Shown here piece by piece: positions 45,535 to 56,340 of a stretch of DNA of 64,000 nucleotides. This stretch comes from Fonsecaea monophora (lineage: Eukaryota; Ascomycota; Eurotiomycetes; Chaetothyriales; Herpotrichiellaceae). The stretch's first letter is position 1. Each line of letters opens with the position of its first letter. The position numbers and the translations under genes are program-made. The notes beneath the pieces are model-generated. The model worked only from the letters and a program-made list of their open reading frames with translations. It was not told where the DNA came from and made no database searches. The stretch covers positions 1 through 64,000 of the forward strand of contig NW_019174073.1 in NCBI RefSeq assembly GCF_001642475.1, given 5' to 3'.

Positions 45535-47675
45535 ATGGCTATCCTGACAACGACGACGGATACTCGCCTTGTCATCACAGTGGCCGCGGTATGCTTCATA
45601 CTGGTTCGACTGCTGTCTATCGGCAAGCGAAGCCCGAAAATGCCTCCAGGTGCTGTGTACCCTCTCCTAGTCGATTTGATGGGGAACTGATAGAGGAAAA
45701 AGGCCCGCCGACGCTGCCCATAATAGGAAACCTCCATCAGATGCCCAAGAAGGATACCCACCTACAATATCAGAAATGGGCGCAAGAGTGTAAGACCCTG
45801 GAATTGCCTTCTGGAGTTGTCATGCCTGGTAGAACACATGGTTCAAGACTGACACGGTTCTCAGATGGACCGATCTTCTCCCTGAAACTGGGGACCCAGG
45901 ATGTCGTGGTCCTCGCAAGTGGCGACATGATCAAGCGCCTCGTGGACAAGCGTAGCGGAAACTATGCAGACCGACCTGCGCTGTTCATGCAGGACATATT
46001 CGAGCACTCGCGCATCATCATGAGAGGTTACGACGACCTGTGGAAAGTCGAGCGGAAACTCTACCACCAGTTCCTCAACAGCACAAAAGCCGCCCGGTAC
46101 ACGCCTTACCAGGACCTGGAGACGAAGCAGCTCTGCTTCGACCTCCTCCAGCGTCCCGACGACTTTGAGGCGCTGGTCACGAGGACGACGCTGAGCGCGG
46201 CCACCAGTATGGCGTACGGGTTTCGCGTGACGGACCCGAACAACCCCGTCATGAAGGAACTCCTCCACAACGCACACGGGTTCTTCACCATGGTCCACAA
46301 GAGCCAGTTGCTGGACTGGTACCCTCAGCTGCGCTGGATCGTGCGCTGGGTCCCGTCGTTCCTCTACCCCATGTATCGGAATGCAAAGGAGATTTTTCGT
46401 CGAGAGAAGATCCAGTTCCATCAGCTGCTGCGCGATGTTCGGAAGAACCCGTTACCAAGTATTGATTCCGAGCGCCGTTGCTTCTTCGGACAATAATATA
46501 AAGCTGACTCGCCCTGTACCGACAGGTTTCGCGTCAGATATACTTCGAGCGCAAGAGTCTTGGGCGGGAAAGCCAGAAGGGGCCATCCTGACGGACCATG
46601 CCGCCGCATATATTGCCGGAATCGCCATGGAGGGAGCGACAGACACGCAGAGCAACCAGCTAGCGGGATTCATCAAGGTAAGTGGTGAATCACGAGTTCT
46701 GTGTTCCTGCCGTCGTCACAACTGACTCCTCAACCAACCTCCACAAGGCCATGATGCTGTACCCTGATGTCCAGAAGAAAGCGCGTGCGCAATTGGACGA
46801 CGTCGTCGCGTCCGATCGACTACCTGAAGTCAGCGATCTCACCAGTCTGCCGTATATTCGGCAAGTCATGAAAGAAGTTGTCCGCTGTACGCACATACCT
46901 GTTTACTATCCACCATCCATCTCCTTATCCACACGCAAAAACAAGATGTGAGCAACGGGCTAATTTGCCCGCAAACAGGGATGCCAACAACTGTTGCCGG
47001 AGCGATCCCGCACGCCGCGCGAAACCAGGACGAAATCGACGGTTACACAATCCCGCAAGGGGCCACGATCGTGCTGGCTGTGTGGGCAGCCAACAACGAC
47101 CCGGCGCTGTTCCCCCAGCCGCGCGTGTTCGACCCGTCGCGCCAGAACCCGGGCCTGTCCATGGGCGAGGCCGCACTGGCCAGCGACGTGCGCGACCGCG
47201 ACCACTGGACGTTCGGGGCCGGCCGGCGTATCTGCCCAGGCATCCACGTCGCCGAGGGCACCATGATGCTGAGCATGGCGCGGATCTTATGGGGGTTCGA
47301 GATTTCCAGGGCGAGGGACGGGAATGGACGTGAGATCGAGGTCGTGCCGGACGAGCTGACGCAGTCGATCGCCGCGAGGCCATTGCCTTTCAAGTTGAGT
47401 GTTTCCTCTTCCCTTCCGTTTCCTCCTAACCTAGCCTGATGGTCCTCCTTCATCCGCCTATCTAATTCTGCGTTGACGTTGTCCATGTCCACGTCCCGAA
47501 ATAAAGAGATACGACAAATGGAGAGAGGCGTGCCTTGCTGACCTGTGTGCACGGGGAATTTAGATGCGACATCCGCGTCAGAAGTGACAAGCACGCAGAC
47601 ACCGTCCGCAATGCCTGGGACGAGGCACAGCACGTGCTGGACGACGCGGGCAATTATCGAGTCAATGTGCTGTGA
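45535..47675 (+). CDS. Cytochrome P450 (CYP2-like fungal class)
   Basis: Seven exons (45535-45649, 45694-45789, 45865-46458, 46526-46677, 46748-46886, 46979-47393, 47564-47675) join in phase to 540 residues. A membrane anchor (about 10-26) precedes PPTLPIIGNLHQMP. Other motifs are IFSLKLGTQDVVVL, the helix-C WKVERKLYHQFLN, an I-helix AYIAGIAMEGATDTQS, ExxR as EVVR (362-365), and the heme loop FGAGRRICPG with Cys451. The last exon encodes the family-typical tail beginning CDIRVRS; ending instead at the in-frame stop at 47439 would lose it. The I-helix reads GATDTQS where A/G-G-x-D/E-T-T/S is usual. This enzyme type oxidises secondary metabolites or aromatic compounds. Confidence 0.93.
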
Positions 47676-48354
47676 ATACCTTTTGTGTATGGAATCTGTA
47701 TCACGGAGCGGATAATGGATGGTGGATGATGGATTGTAGATCATGTCCCTGCCTACCTACCTACCTTCGTACCATCTTGCCCGTGGGATTGGAACATGAC
47801 ATCCTCCCCCGCTTTCAGTTACTTACCCATGTCAGCGATACCACCTAGAAGAGGGGAGAGGAGGAGTCACCTACACATCCGTCCACGTACGTCAATGTCC
47901 TGCACGTTGCCCCGCTTCCCGCTTTCCCACTTTTTTTCCTCGCGTGAGGGTTGAGTTGTTGAGTTGGGAAGAGCAGCGAGATCCGAGTTTTGAGCCGCAA
48001 GACGAAATGGACAAGGACCAGACTCTCTGGGAATGTCATTTTGGTGCGTGAAGACAGAAGGAAGAGTTGCACGTATGATTGATTCTAAACGAGGGGTGAA
48101 AAAAACTCACCTGAAATTAGTACGAGGCAATACCAAGACAAGGCTGCCAGTAAAAAGGGGCAGGTGTTCATGCACGCATCAACATATACATATATTATAC
48201 AGATGATCCGTTGGTCCGACACCGATCCTACAATACCACACAGCCTCTCAAAGTCCATGATCCATTTCTCTATTGTCCATCCTGATTCAACATCCCTCTA
48301 ATAAGGACATACAATATATACACGGTGTATATCTAGCCCCTCGTGACCGCCACC
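47676..48354. other. Intergenic spacer
   Basis: About 680 bp between the P450 and alcohol dehydrogenase genes on the same strand. A TATATA-type stretch near 48183-48200 and another close to 48313-48330 may be promoter elements. No gene is seen. Confidence 0.45.
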
Positions 48355-49492
48355 ATGAAAGTCGTCCGCGTGGTCGACTACCACAAACCGCTCGAGCTGT
48401 CCGATGCACCCGAACCCCAAATCACGTCGCCTCTCGATGTGATTGTCAAAATCGGCGCTGCGGGCGTCTGCCGCACCGACATCCACATCCTCGAGGGGCA
48501 GTGGGCCGACAAGTCCGGGGTGAAACTGCCGTACACGATCGGGCACGAGAACGCCGGCTGGGTGCACGCCAAGGGGGAGGCCGTGGCGGGGGACCTCGAG
48601 GTCGGGGACAAGGTGATCCTGCACCCGCTGGTGACCTGCGGATTGTGCCGCGCGTGCCGCTCCGGTGACGACGTGCACTGCGAGAACTCAGTCTTCCCGG
48701 GCATCGACGCCGACGGCGGCTACGCAGAGTATCTCAAGACGACGGCGCGCAGCGTCATCAAGCTGGACCCGAAGCTCGAGCCCGCCGACGTGGCGGCCCT
48801 GGCCGACGCGGGCCTGACGGCGTATCACGCCTGCGCCAAAGCCGCGCGGGTCCTGAGACCTGGTAACTTCGTCGTCTTGATCGGGGCCGGCGGCCTGGGC
48901 CATATCGGGATCCAGGTCATGAAGGCCATCAGCGCAGCCACGGTCGTTGTGGTCGACAGGAACGCGGATGCTCTGGGACTGGCGAAGAACTTGGGCGCCG
49001 ACCACGTCGTCCAGGCGGGAAACGACGACGGCTTTGTCAAAGAGGTCCTGTCTCTGACGGGAGGGAAAGGCGCCGAGGCCGTGATTGACTTCGTCGCCGA
49101 AGGCGGGTCAACCGCTACCGGGGTGCGCATGCTCCGTCGAGCAGGAAACTACTGTAAGTCTCTCTCTATGTCTCCCTATCCTCTTTTGCCATACAATGAG
49201 ATTCTTCATCGCACCCTCCTTCTTGCGTGCAATAGACCGCTGAACGACAAAAACAGACATTGTCGGATACGGAGAAAACATCAATGTCCCCACCATCGAC
49301 ATCATCTCGACCGAGATCAATTTCATCGGCAACTTGGTCGGGTCGTACAATGACCTGGCCGAGCTGATGGTGTTGGCCGCCCAGGGCAAGGTGGTCCTGC
49401 ACACGTCCATCTACAAGCTGGAGGACTTTCAGAAAGCCATTGACGATCTTTCGGCTGGAAAGGTGAGGGGGAGAGCTATTTTAGTGCCCTGA
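48355..49492 (+). CDS. Zinc-dependent medium-chain alcohol dehydrogenase
   Basis: Exons 48355-49153 and 49257-49492 join in phase 1 to 344 residues. Catalytic-zinc ligands are Cys39 (GVCRTDIH) and His64-Glu65 (GHENAG); the structural zinc site is Cys95, Cys98, Cys101 and Cys109. The Rossmann nucleotide loop is GAGGLGHIG (about 177-185), followed by VVVVDRNADAL, whose acidic residue after the strand favours NAD over NADP. The protein ends SAGKVRGRAILVP, a typical MDR ending. It reads closely like bacterial NAD(P)-dependent alcohol dehydrogenases, so an old bacterial acquisition is possible, though it carries an intron. The ATG at 48355 was chosen over an upstream GTG. It oxidises or reduces small alcohols or aldehydes. 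Confidence 0.93.
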
Positions 49493-50274
49493 AAAGAGGA
49501 CGACGTTGCCGATGGCGTGGGTATGATGTATACCAGGTTTCGAGCAAGGTCGCATTTTTAATGCCGTTATGGCCGTGGCATGTTTATTATAGCGCGCGCT
49601 CGTGAATATGCGCTATAAGATATCATTGACTTGTGCTGCTATTTCACGCGCTCGTGGACTTGACCACTGGATCGATCTTAGGGAAAATTTCAACGTAGTC
49701 GAATGACACGCATGGAGGGGGGCATCTGGGCAACAGAGTCGGGATCCTTGAATCATTCGTTTTCTAATCACCCATGGACCAGTTGGTACAAGCGAGACAG
49801 CATCCCCGGCCGGGTCTACCGCTGGAGCGGATCCGCTCTTGGGGGCTTTGAAAAGCATAGGGAAGGACAGAATAGGATAAAAATCAGAGGGCAGAAACTG
49901 CAGCATGAGCATGATCCGAATTCCCGGAGCCCCCAAATCCGGCATTCACCGCTAGAAGGTGTTACATGTTCATGAGAGAGTAACGGTTGCCATTTGGCAT
50001 AATGTTAGTATGAAGATCATGAAGCAACTTTATGCGGAAGGAGATATAGATACCACCCAGTCCAAAAGCAGTTAGCTAGTCGCATCACCTTCCCGGGGCA
50101 GCACCACGCGGGGAGCAACTCAACTCGGTACCTGTACCGACTACTCAAGTAACATGAAAGTCGATACATAAACCCAACACTGATTTCCAACACCGTTACT
50201 ACCTCACCAAGCAACACCTTCTCGTCACTCAGCTACCGCTATCGCAATCCCTCTTAGAGACAATCCCCCTCAAA
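49493..50274. other. Intergenic, no supported gene
   Basis: About 780 bp containing the 3' flank of the dehydrogenase and the HSK3 promoter. A CACCTT/pyrimidine-rich stretch precedes the HSK3 ATG. Nothing else is seen. Confidence 0.5.
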
Positions 50275-50592
50275 ATGGATCGAACCACCACCTTTGCCCC
50301 GGCAAAACAGTCCCTACCGCGCCCTTCGTCCGTCGCGTCCACAAACACTACCTCGACCAACAAAACCCGGCAGTACGCCCACCTGCACGCGCAGCTGGCC
50401 CAGCTCAACGCGCACCTGGCCGACACGGAGAACCTGCTAAGGATGACGGCCGTGCAGGCCCAGGACATGCGGTTCTTGGGAGGCTACGTCGGGGCGTTGT
50501 TCATGGGCAGCGCCAAAGTTCTCGGGGAGGAGAGTGTGCAGGGCAGAGGGAAGAAGGAGGACGAAGGCAGAGATGGACAGAAAGACTCGTGA
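50275..50592 (+). CDS. HSK3: DASH complex subunit Hsk3
   Basis: An intronless gene of 105 residues. After a Ser/Thr/Pro-rich leader, the Hsk3 domain (about 34-87) is nearly textbook: YAHLHAQLAQLNAHLADTEN and LLRMTAVQAQDMRFLGGYVG, then ALFMGSAKVLGEE. A charged tail closes the protein. Hsk3 is one of the small coiled-coil subunits of the fungus-specific DASH/Dam1 ring that couples kinetochores to microtubules. Other DASH subunits are not in the window, as expected for dispersed genes. Confidence 0.95.
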   Translation: MDRTTTFAPAKQSLPRPSSVASTNTTSTNKTRQYAHLHAQLAQLNAHLADTENLLRMTAVQAQDMRFLGGYVGALFMGSAKVLGEESVQGRGKKEDEGRDGQKDS

Positions 50593-51200
50593 GCACGTGG
50601 TTTAAATGAGGCGGAACAACAAGACCCAACCTCGACGGCCAGACCACACTTCTCGCACACGGGAATTCCCTCCGTGACGCGACCAAATCCAGCGGATCAA
50701 GACCCAGAGGGCAGTTGAACCTAGCTGTTTCACGGCATGAGGACATGATTGTTTCTCTTATCCAAGATCTTCGCACTTGGGTGCCGCTGCGTACCACTGC
50801 GCACCACTCGAATACAACACATCACTACTGTCTCTCATTTGACGTTAAACAAGAGTACGATCAGCCTCTCCCTCAATCTGAGCGATCTCTGGTCCGTGTT
50901 TGTTCTCCTGGCTCATCAATATTTGGAATGTACAAAAGTATTCAAACCTCGCAGCGCTGTTCGACTCGTTCGTCGCTTCAAGCTCGAGTAAATGAGACGG
51001 CAAAGAGGGAGATTGGCGCCTTCCACAACGATTCCATCCAGCTGACCCAATCCTCTTTCAAGGATGTGTCTGTCAGTCATCCCTCATCAACGATGCAGAT
51101 GCAACGTCTGCATTCAAGAGAGCCACAACCTCGGATCGGCGCTTGTCACGGATCAGACTGGCCGCCATCCCAGGTTGTAAACCTGAGATTAGGAACCATA
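50593..51200. other. Convergent spacer
   Basis: About 600 bp between HSK3 and the convergent thioesterase gene. A 184-codon plus-strand frame (50715-51269) overlaps the thioesterase end and shows no domain. Confidence 0.5.
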
Positions 51201-52639
51201 TCACTCCGTCACGCTGTCATCGTGGAGGCTGCCGAGGACAAGATTCGGAGAGGAGTCCAACATGGCTGACAGTCTCTCCGCACGTCGTCTTCCGGCCACC
51301 CATCCCATGAACTCCGAATAACTCTGCGGCAATACACTCACATCTGCTGGTGAGAAGAAAGTATAAAAGAATGTGCCTGTGGACTTTCTTTCTTGGTCCT
51401 GGTGTTCAACAGGCCGGACGTGTGTCCGCACCATTACTTGAATGCGAGTACCGCCGCCGGGGTGAGGTTCCGTGAACGAAACGCCTGCCGCGACATAGAG
51501 CACTGAACCAACGGGAACAGGCTCTTCGAATGTGCTGGGATCCAGATTCAAGAACCGTGGACGGGTATGCGAGAAAGAGGCTGCACAGGTGAAAGCTAGT
51601 TCAAACGTTTGTTTGAGCAAAAAGCCTCCAAAGATCATGAAATGATGACGGTTCCTGTACTGCGGCATCATGATCTGGGTGCTGTGGATGGTACTCTTAG
51701 ACATGGCCACTACGTTGGACGGCTGGTTTTTCGGGTTGTTGCGGTCAGCATATGCAAGGGAGTCGGTCCACATTTTGTGGATTAGAGCCGACTCATCCGC
51801 ATCAGGTGGCTTGGTCAAGATATGTGCAGATCTCATGGTCTTCTTGTTTCTGTAGTTCTCCTCGCCCTTGGCGAAAAGCGCCTTCTCGGCTGGAGTGTTG
51901 ACTTCCAAGGGAGCGATATTCATGGGTTTTTTGGTCCGGGGATCCAAGGCCACCATAGTGAAGGCACAGGTCATAAAGACGTCCTCTGGTGCAACCTGAC
52001 GACCTGGAGCTGGAGCTTTGGCGATCTGCAAGGTCACTTCCATACTGCTCCGTCCGGTAGCGTACGTCACTTGTCCACTGAGCTCCAAGTCACAAATCTC
52101 TCGAATGGGATTCTTGATAGTAATCCTATCCACAGCTGCAGTCACATTGCTCACCCCTTCCCCAGTGTGTTTGTAGGCCACCACACCAGCCAGGGCATCC
52201 AGGTCCATGAGCAAGGTACCAATGCGGATTTGGCCCGTGTAGTTTGCGTAGGTATCGAGCAGCCATGGATCTTGCTACAGGATTGCACGTCAACCGGCTG
52301 CACAGGGAAATCACATCACACGCATAGGAGGCAACTAACAGAGAGAGGCAGGACAAGGCTGACATAGGTGTCCGACATTTTCTTGGGGGTCAGGTCTACT
52401 TTGGCACTCTCCACGACCGGCGTCTGATTGTTATTCTCCGCCTCTTTTCTTTCCCGAAGTGCCTCGATCCAGGGTGTTCGGACCCGCATCTCTGTGAGAG
52501 CTTTATAGACCCCGTCTGTACGAGCTGCCACGGTAGAGTGGAATGGTCGAGTGAGGGCATGTCTCGCCGGGATCACCCTCTGGGTGGTCTGGCGGACGAG
52601 CCCTGTCCGGGCGAGACAGAGGAAGAAACGTCGAGCCAT
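51201..52639 (-). CDS. Mitochondrial acyl-CoA thioesterase (ACOT9-like, double hotdog)
   Basis: Exons 52340-52639 and 51201-52274 join in phase 0 to 457 residues. The basic, Arg-rich N-terminus (MARRFFLCLARTGLVRQ) fits a mitochondrial targeting peptide. The first hotdog domain contains DTYANYTGQIRIGTLLMDLD and DVFMTCAFTMVALD; the second contains MMPQYRNRHHFMIFGGFLLK and PVPVGSVLYVAAGVSF. The order matches the ACOT9/10 family, which hydrolyses acyl-CoA in the mitochondrial matrix. The donor is GTTAGT; the acceptor CTGTAG was chosen because it gives the family-typical QDPWLLDTY. The frame also extends to an ATG at 52681, but 52639 starts directly on the targeting-type sequence. Confidence 0.9.
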
Positions 52640-53510
52640 TGGCGGAGGAGAGGTAGCAATGTGACAAGTTGGGACTCGCATGCCGGGTGGTTATAGGAAG
52701 TGAGTCATGCTGGCGGCAACGTGGTCTTAATTGCTTTATAAGGTAGGAGGAGGTGGGCATTCACCCACTCCAGCATTGACTGCGCATATTATTGCCGTTA
52801 CAGAGTCGAGACTGAATGACGGAGTTTGTGCTCAGCATCAGTCAAAAAGACGCAGTCGGAAAAACCAATGGCCGATGCCGAAGTGATGCACCAACTTTCC
52901 CTTCACACAGAACGGTGTTTTTTTCTCCGTTGACACGCACAACAGCTGGCCCTTCAGGATGTATGAGAAGGTCATTGAGCTGGGTAGACGTGTCTTTGAG
53001 CACCGAAAATCCCATGTTCACTTACTAACTACGACAAGTACCAAGGTGACCTGTGAGGATGCTTCTCAAGCCAGTTTGATCCCCGACAAACGAGCCCGTC
53101 CCTCTCGTCTGTGGCTTCCTAGGGCAAGGTCTTTTCTTTTATCTCTTCAGTGTTCTTTTGCTGGTGATTTGGATCTTGCTTCACTCGTCTTGAATGATGC
53201 TAACGCAAGCATTGCCGATCTTGTTGAAGACGCTGAGGTAAGCCTCATCTCAAGGCGATCAATCTCTTGCGGTGTGCTCATAATCCACATAGCTGTGGAC
53301 GCAGCTCGGATACGAGGCATCTCTGACGCGGTCGACTTGCAGAGGTAGTACCGAAACTGAGAGCGTCGTGGAATTGGACTTCAAACTTTGTGTAGGGCAC
53401 TATCAACCTCCTGCACTAATACTAACCCAGGCCCCCAGGGTCAGAGGAATTTCGATTACCATTCATCCTTTCCCGTTGGAATTGCCCCGATAGAGTTGGA
53501 CTCGGTGCGA
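52640..53510. other. Upstream region of the 655-residue gene, may hold 5' exons
   Basis: Contains a plus-strand stretch (about 53100-53240) reading LVLNDANASIADLVEDAE and ending at a good donor (GTAAGC, 53239). A short open piece and a possible acceptor (TGTAG, ending about 53394) follow ahead of the large frame. I could not join them in phase, so no exon is called. Confidence 0.35.
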
Positions 53511-55478
53511 ATGCATCTACATTTTACAGGCGGGAACCCACTCAAACGAAGGAATGGTCCAGACGTTCGCCATCAGGATTCTCCTTTGAGTAGCCATCGC
53601 GCGGGCGAGAGTATACCCAACCCGCGGGAGAGGTCTAGCGTACGACTGCACCCCATGTCAACGAGAAGTATCACAGCCAAGTTGTCCTCGTCAAATGAAC
53701 CGGCGTCATTAAAGGAGGCGTGTGACCAGCGACCGTTATTGGATGGAGGTGCCCTGTTTGCCCTCCTTGACGCGGGCGTGCGTGGCAGCATATGCTCCAA
53801 ACCCCTCCGTTTGTCTGCAGGCGTAAAATGCCTAACTGATCAGAACGCATTCTCGCTGTGCGACTTTGCCCCAACAATATTCGTACCAAATTACGTCCAA
53901 TGGTTTGAAGAGCAGGCCAGATTCATCCCGACCATTTCCAAATGCTTGGAGACTTTCCTCGGATTTTCGGAGCCTGGTGATCCACAACAGCAGTTCGGAG
54001 GATCCGTTGACTTGGGGTCTGGCCCTCACAGGGGAGAAAATTCTGCAAGGACCCTGCAGCAGGATCTCTGGTTCAGTTTCATGAAGGGCCTGCGATATCA
54101 CGAATCTGCTCGAAGACTCCGACCTCTGCAGCTTCCAAGCAATAAATCACCTGAATCAATGCTAGATTGGGATCATCTTCTAAATATACCATGGCACGCC
54201 GAGGTGGAAGCGAAAGACAGATGGGAGCCTGAGCCTGATTCGGACGAACAAGCCATCGACCAAGACGACGATGTCGATTTGTTCCTCGAATGTGGGGTTC
54301 GGGATAATATATGTGGGAGCTACGTCGAACCGGTGACAGCAGAAGGTATCAATGGCGGTCGCAGTGGTGCACCAAATGCGTTGCATGATGTGGAACTCAC
54401 AGGCGGTGGGCAGGGCCACGACGAAATACACGACTGCCCGATTGAACCCAACAGGGCTGCCCATAGGCCACCTAACCAAAACAGAAAGTACTCGGCCAGC
54501 CTGTCAGGGATAAGTGATGTGTCAATGCTCCTGGACTGCGAAGGACCTATAGACGGAAGGCGCATAATCAGGCAGTCAGGGGCCATTGGTGGACCAACCT
54601 GGCTTACTCAGAATGTCATCCGCATGCATCCGCTGAGGCAGCAACGCCATGGCATTCATCAAGTGGACCACGAGAACAGCCCATCCAGAAGGGACAGCTT
54701 ATATGAGACGCCTGGCCTCGGCTGGTGGTCAGATACGAGCGATGCAAGCGAAATGCTTCTCGAAGACCGTCGTGACTACTATACAAACCCACGTCTAGCC
54801 GACTTCTGCTCATCACCTCTTTCCTTCAGCCAGGAAGGTTGTTTAGACGATTATCTCGACTTACCATACGACGGCAGCCAGGAGGATCTTGTTGGTGGCA
54901 GGACGATCCCCATGTCAACAAGCCAGTCCGGCGAACAATCGAACATCTCTCTAGCGGAGGTCCTTGGGAACGACCATTTATTGTGGCATATGTGGAAAAG
55001 GCGTGCAAGCGTGGCCCCTCGAGGGGAGGAAGACATTGTCGACATGAAAACACTGTATGCCACGGATCCAGACATGAAGTTGTTCAGTGCAAGATGGGAC
55101 CTTGATCCGAGCGACATCAGTTCTGGGAGCAACGAAGACCCCATGCTACACGAAGCGTTGGAAGGCCGAACATCGCCTCGAGACAAAGCTCACTCCCCAG
55201 TGACACCCAATTCGGAAAGGCGATCGTACTTCACTCCAACACGGTCCTCGTCATCTTCAACCTATGTTGGGCGATCAAGTGCCGACCCCAAGCGACGGTC
55301 AAGTCTGATCAAGCGGTTTACTTGGGGAGGGCGGCAGACCAACGCCGACACAAGTACCCTGGATGTCGGCAAGTTGGAGCAAAGGACAATGGAAGTCAAA
55401 AGACGGAAGACTATGGATGACTATGACATGATGGACAGAGAGGCCAGCAACGATGACTCTAGCGACATGCTGTTTTGA
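53511..55478 (+). CDS. Unrecognised large acidic/serine-rich protein
   Basis: 655 residues from the first in-frame ATG (MHLHFTGGNPLK). The open frame continues 123 nt upstream without an ATG and begins near a plausible 3' splice site, so 5' exons are likely missing. Visible features: a compact-looking region with ALFALLDAGVRGS and FVPNYVQWFEEQARF (about 80-170), an acidic patch (EPEPDSDEQAIDQDDD), recurring MLL-D/E elements (VSMLLDCEG, SEMLLEDRR), and a C-terminal Ser-rich basic region with RRSSLIKRFTWGG followed by an acidic end. No domain family is recognised and no catalytic motif is seen. Composition suggests a regulatory or scaffold protein; that is a guess. Confidence 0.65.
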   Translation: MHLHFTGGNPLKRRNGPDVRHQDSPLSSHRAGESIPNPRERSSVRLHPMSTRSITAKLSSSNEPASLKEACDQRPLLDGGALFALLDAGVRGSICSKPLRLSAGVKCLTDQNAFSLCDFAPTIFVPNYVQWFEEQARFIPTISKCLETFLGFSEPGDPQQQFGGSVDLGSGPHRGENSARTLQQDLWFSFMKGLRYHESARRLRPLQLPSNKSPESMLDWDHLLNIPWHAEVEAKDRWEPEPDSDEQAIDQDDDVDLFLECGVRDNICGSYVEPVTAEGINGGRSGAPNALHDVELTGGGQGHDEIHDCPIEPNRAAHRPPNQNRKYSASLSGISDVSMLLDCEGPIDGRRIIRQSGAIGGPTWLTQNVIRMHPLRQQRHGIHQVDHENSPSRRDSLYETPGLGWWSDTSDASEMLLEDRRDYYTNPRLADFCSSPLSFSQEGCLDDYLDLPYDGSQEDLVGGRTIPMSTSQSGEQSNISLAEVLGNDHLLWHMWKRRASVAPRGEEDIVDMKTLYATDPDMKLFSARWDLDPSDISSGSNEDPMLHEALEGRTSPRDKAHSPVTPNSERRSYFTPTRSSSSSTYVGRSSADPKRRSSLIKRFTWGGRQTNADTSTLDVGKLEQRTMEVKRRKTMDDYDMMDREASNDDSSDMLF

Positions 55479-56340
55479 AAGCGAGGTTCTGCGTGCCATA
55501 CACTTTTCGGGCGTTCAAAATAGCGGAAAGGCCATGATCAAAGGACAAACGAGACTTGGGAAGGGCATCTGGGCGTTTTTGATCTCTTCGGCAACCTCCT
55601 CAGTGGATCTGAAGGACGGCTTTTTGCAACATGCATGCGCACAACAATGCTATACCTCGAGAAGGCAAGCAGTCAAAAGCGGCGGTTTTGGGAAAGGCAC
55701 ACGCTGTGCTGGATGTACTAACAGTAATAATGACCAACAGAAAATGTTTCCAACCTGTACATAGTCTATACCCGTAATGCATGAGAACATCCGCATGCGA
55801 CATGATCACATACCTGGCATGCTCATGTGGATGAACCCCAGCGAATTTGCAACCTTAAGGGCACCAGAGGCACATACCAAGCGACCGAGCCACCTGTGCC
55901 CGTGTCTTCTGCAGTAAACGGGCATCAAACAGCGTCATGGCGTCCGCCAAGGGGCCAGTAGCAGGCGGTCAGGGAGTCCCCACCCCTAGAATGCCATGCG
56001 CCCAAGGTCGGCAAAGGGCTCCCCAGCTGTGTTCATTAGGCTAGAGGGTCCCCCAAGGTCCCCACCGATGGCCGCTAAAATTTTGCAACACGACATCATC
56101 AGCCGTCATGCCTCCTCACGCTCAACGCCCAGCAGCTTCCCATCCCATGCGCATCACCAGGTTTTGGATTGAACCACACCACAATCTGCATATGCTACGC
56201 TACGTTACCTGAATTTCCTAGCCTACCCTCCTCACCTCTCAGCCTCTTACTGGCTCTCGCCCCTCGTTGACAACTGGAAGCTTTTTGCAACGCAGTTGGC
56301 CCCCGTGCCCCTCCTCACTGGTCTTTTGTTCCTGGCATTT
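55479..56340. other. Intergenic and 5' leader of the hexokinase gene
   Basis: About 860 bp. The hexokinase frame is open upstream of the chosen ATG but contains no other in-frame ATG. A short hydrophobic stretch encoded just upstream (PLLTGLLFLAF) might be part of the protein if an upstream exon with a start exists. Confidence 0.45.

Noticed and set aside
47394..47439. Ending the P450 at the in-frame stop at 47439
   Set aside because: A GTTGAG donor just before it and an acceptor at 47563 restore a conserved-looking P450 tail in phase, so the stop lies in an intron.
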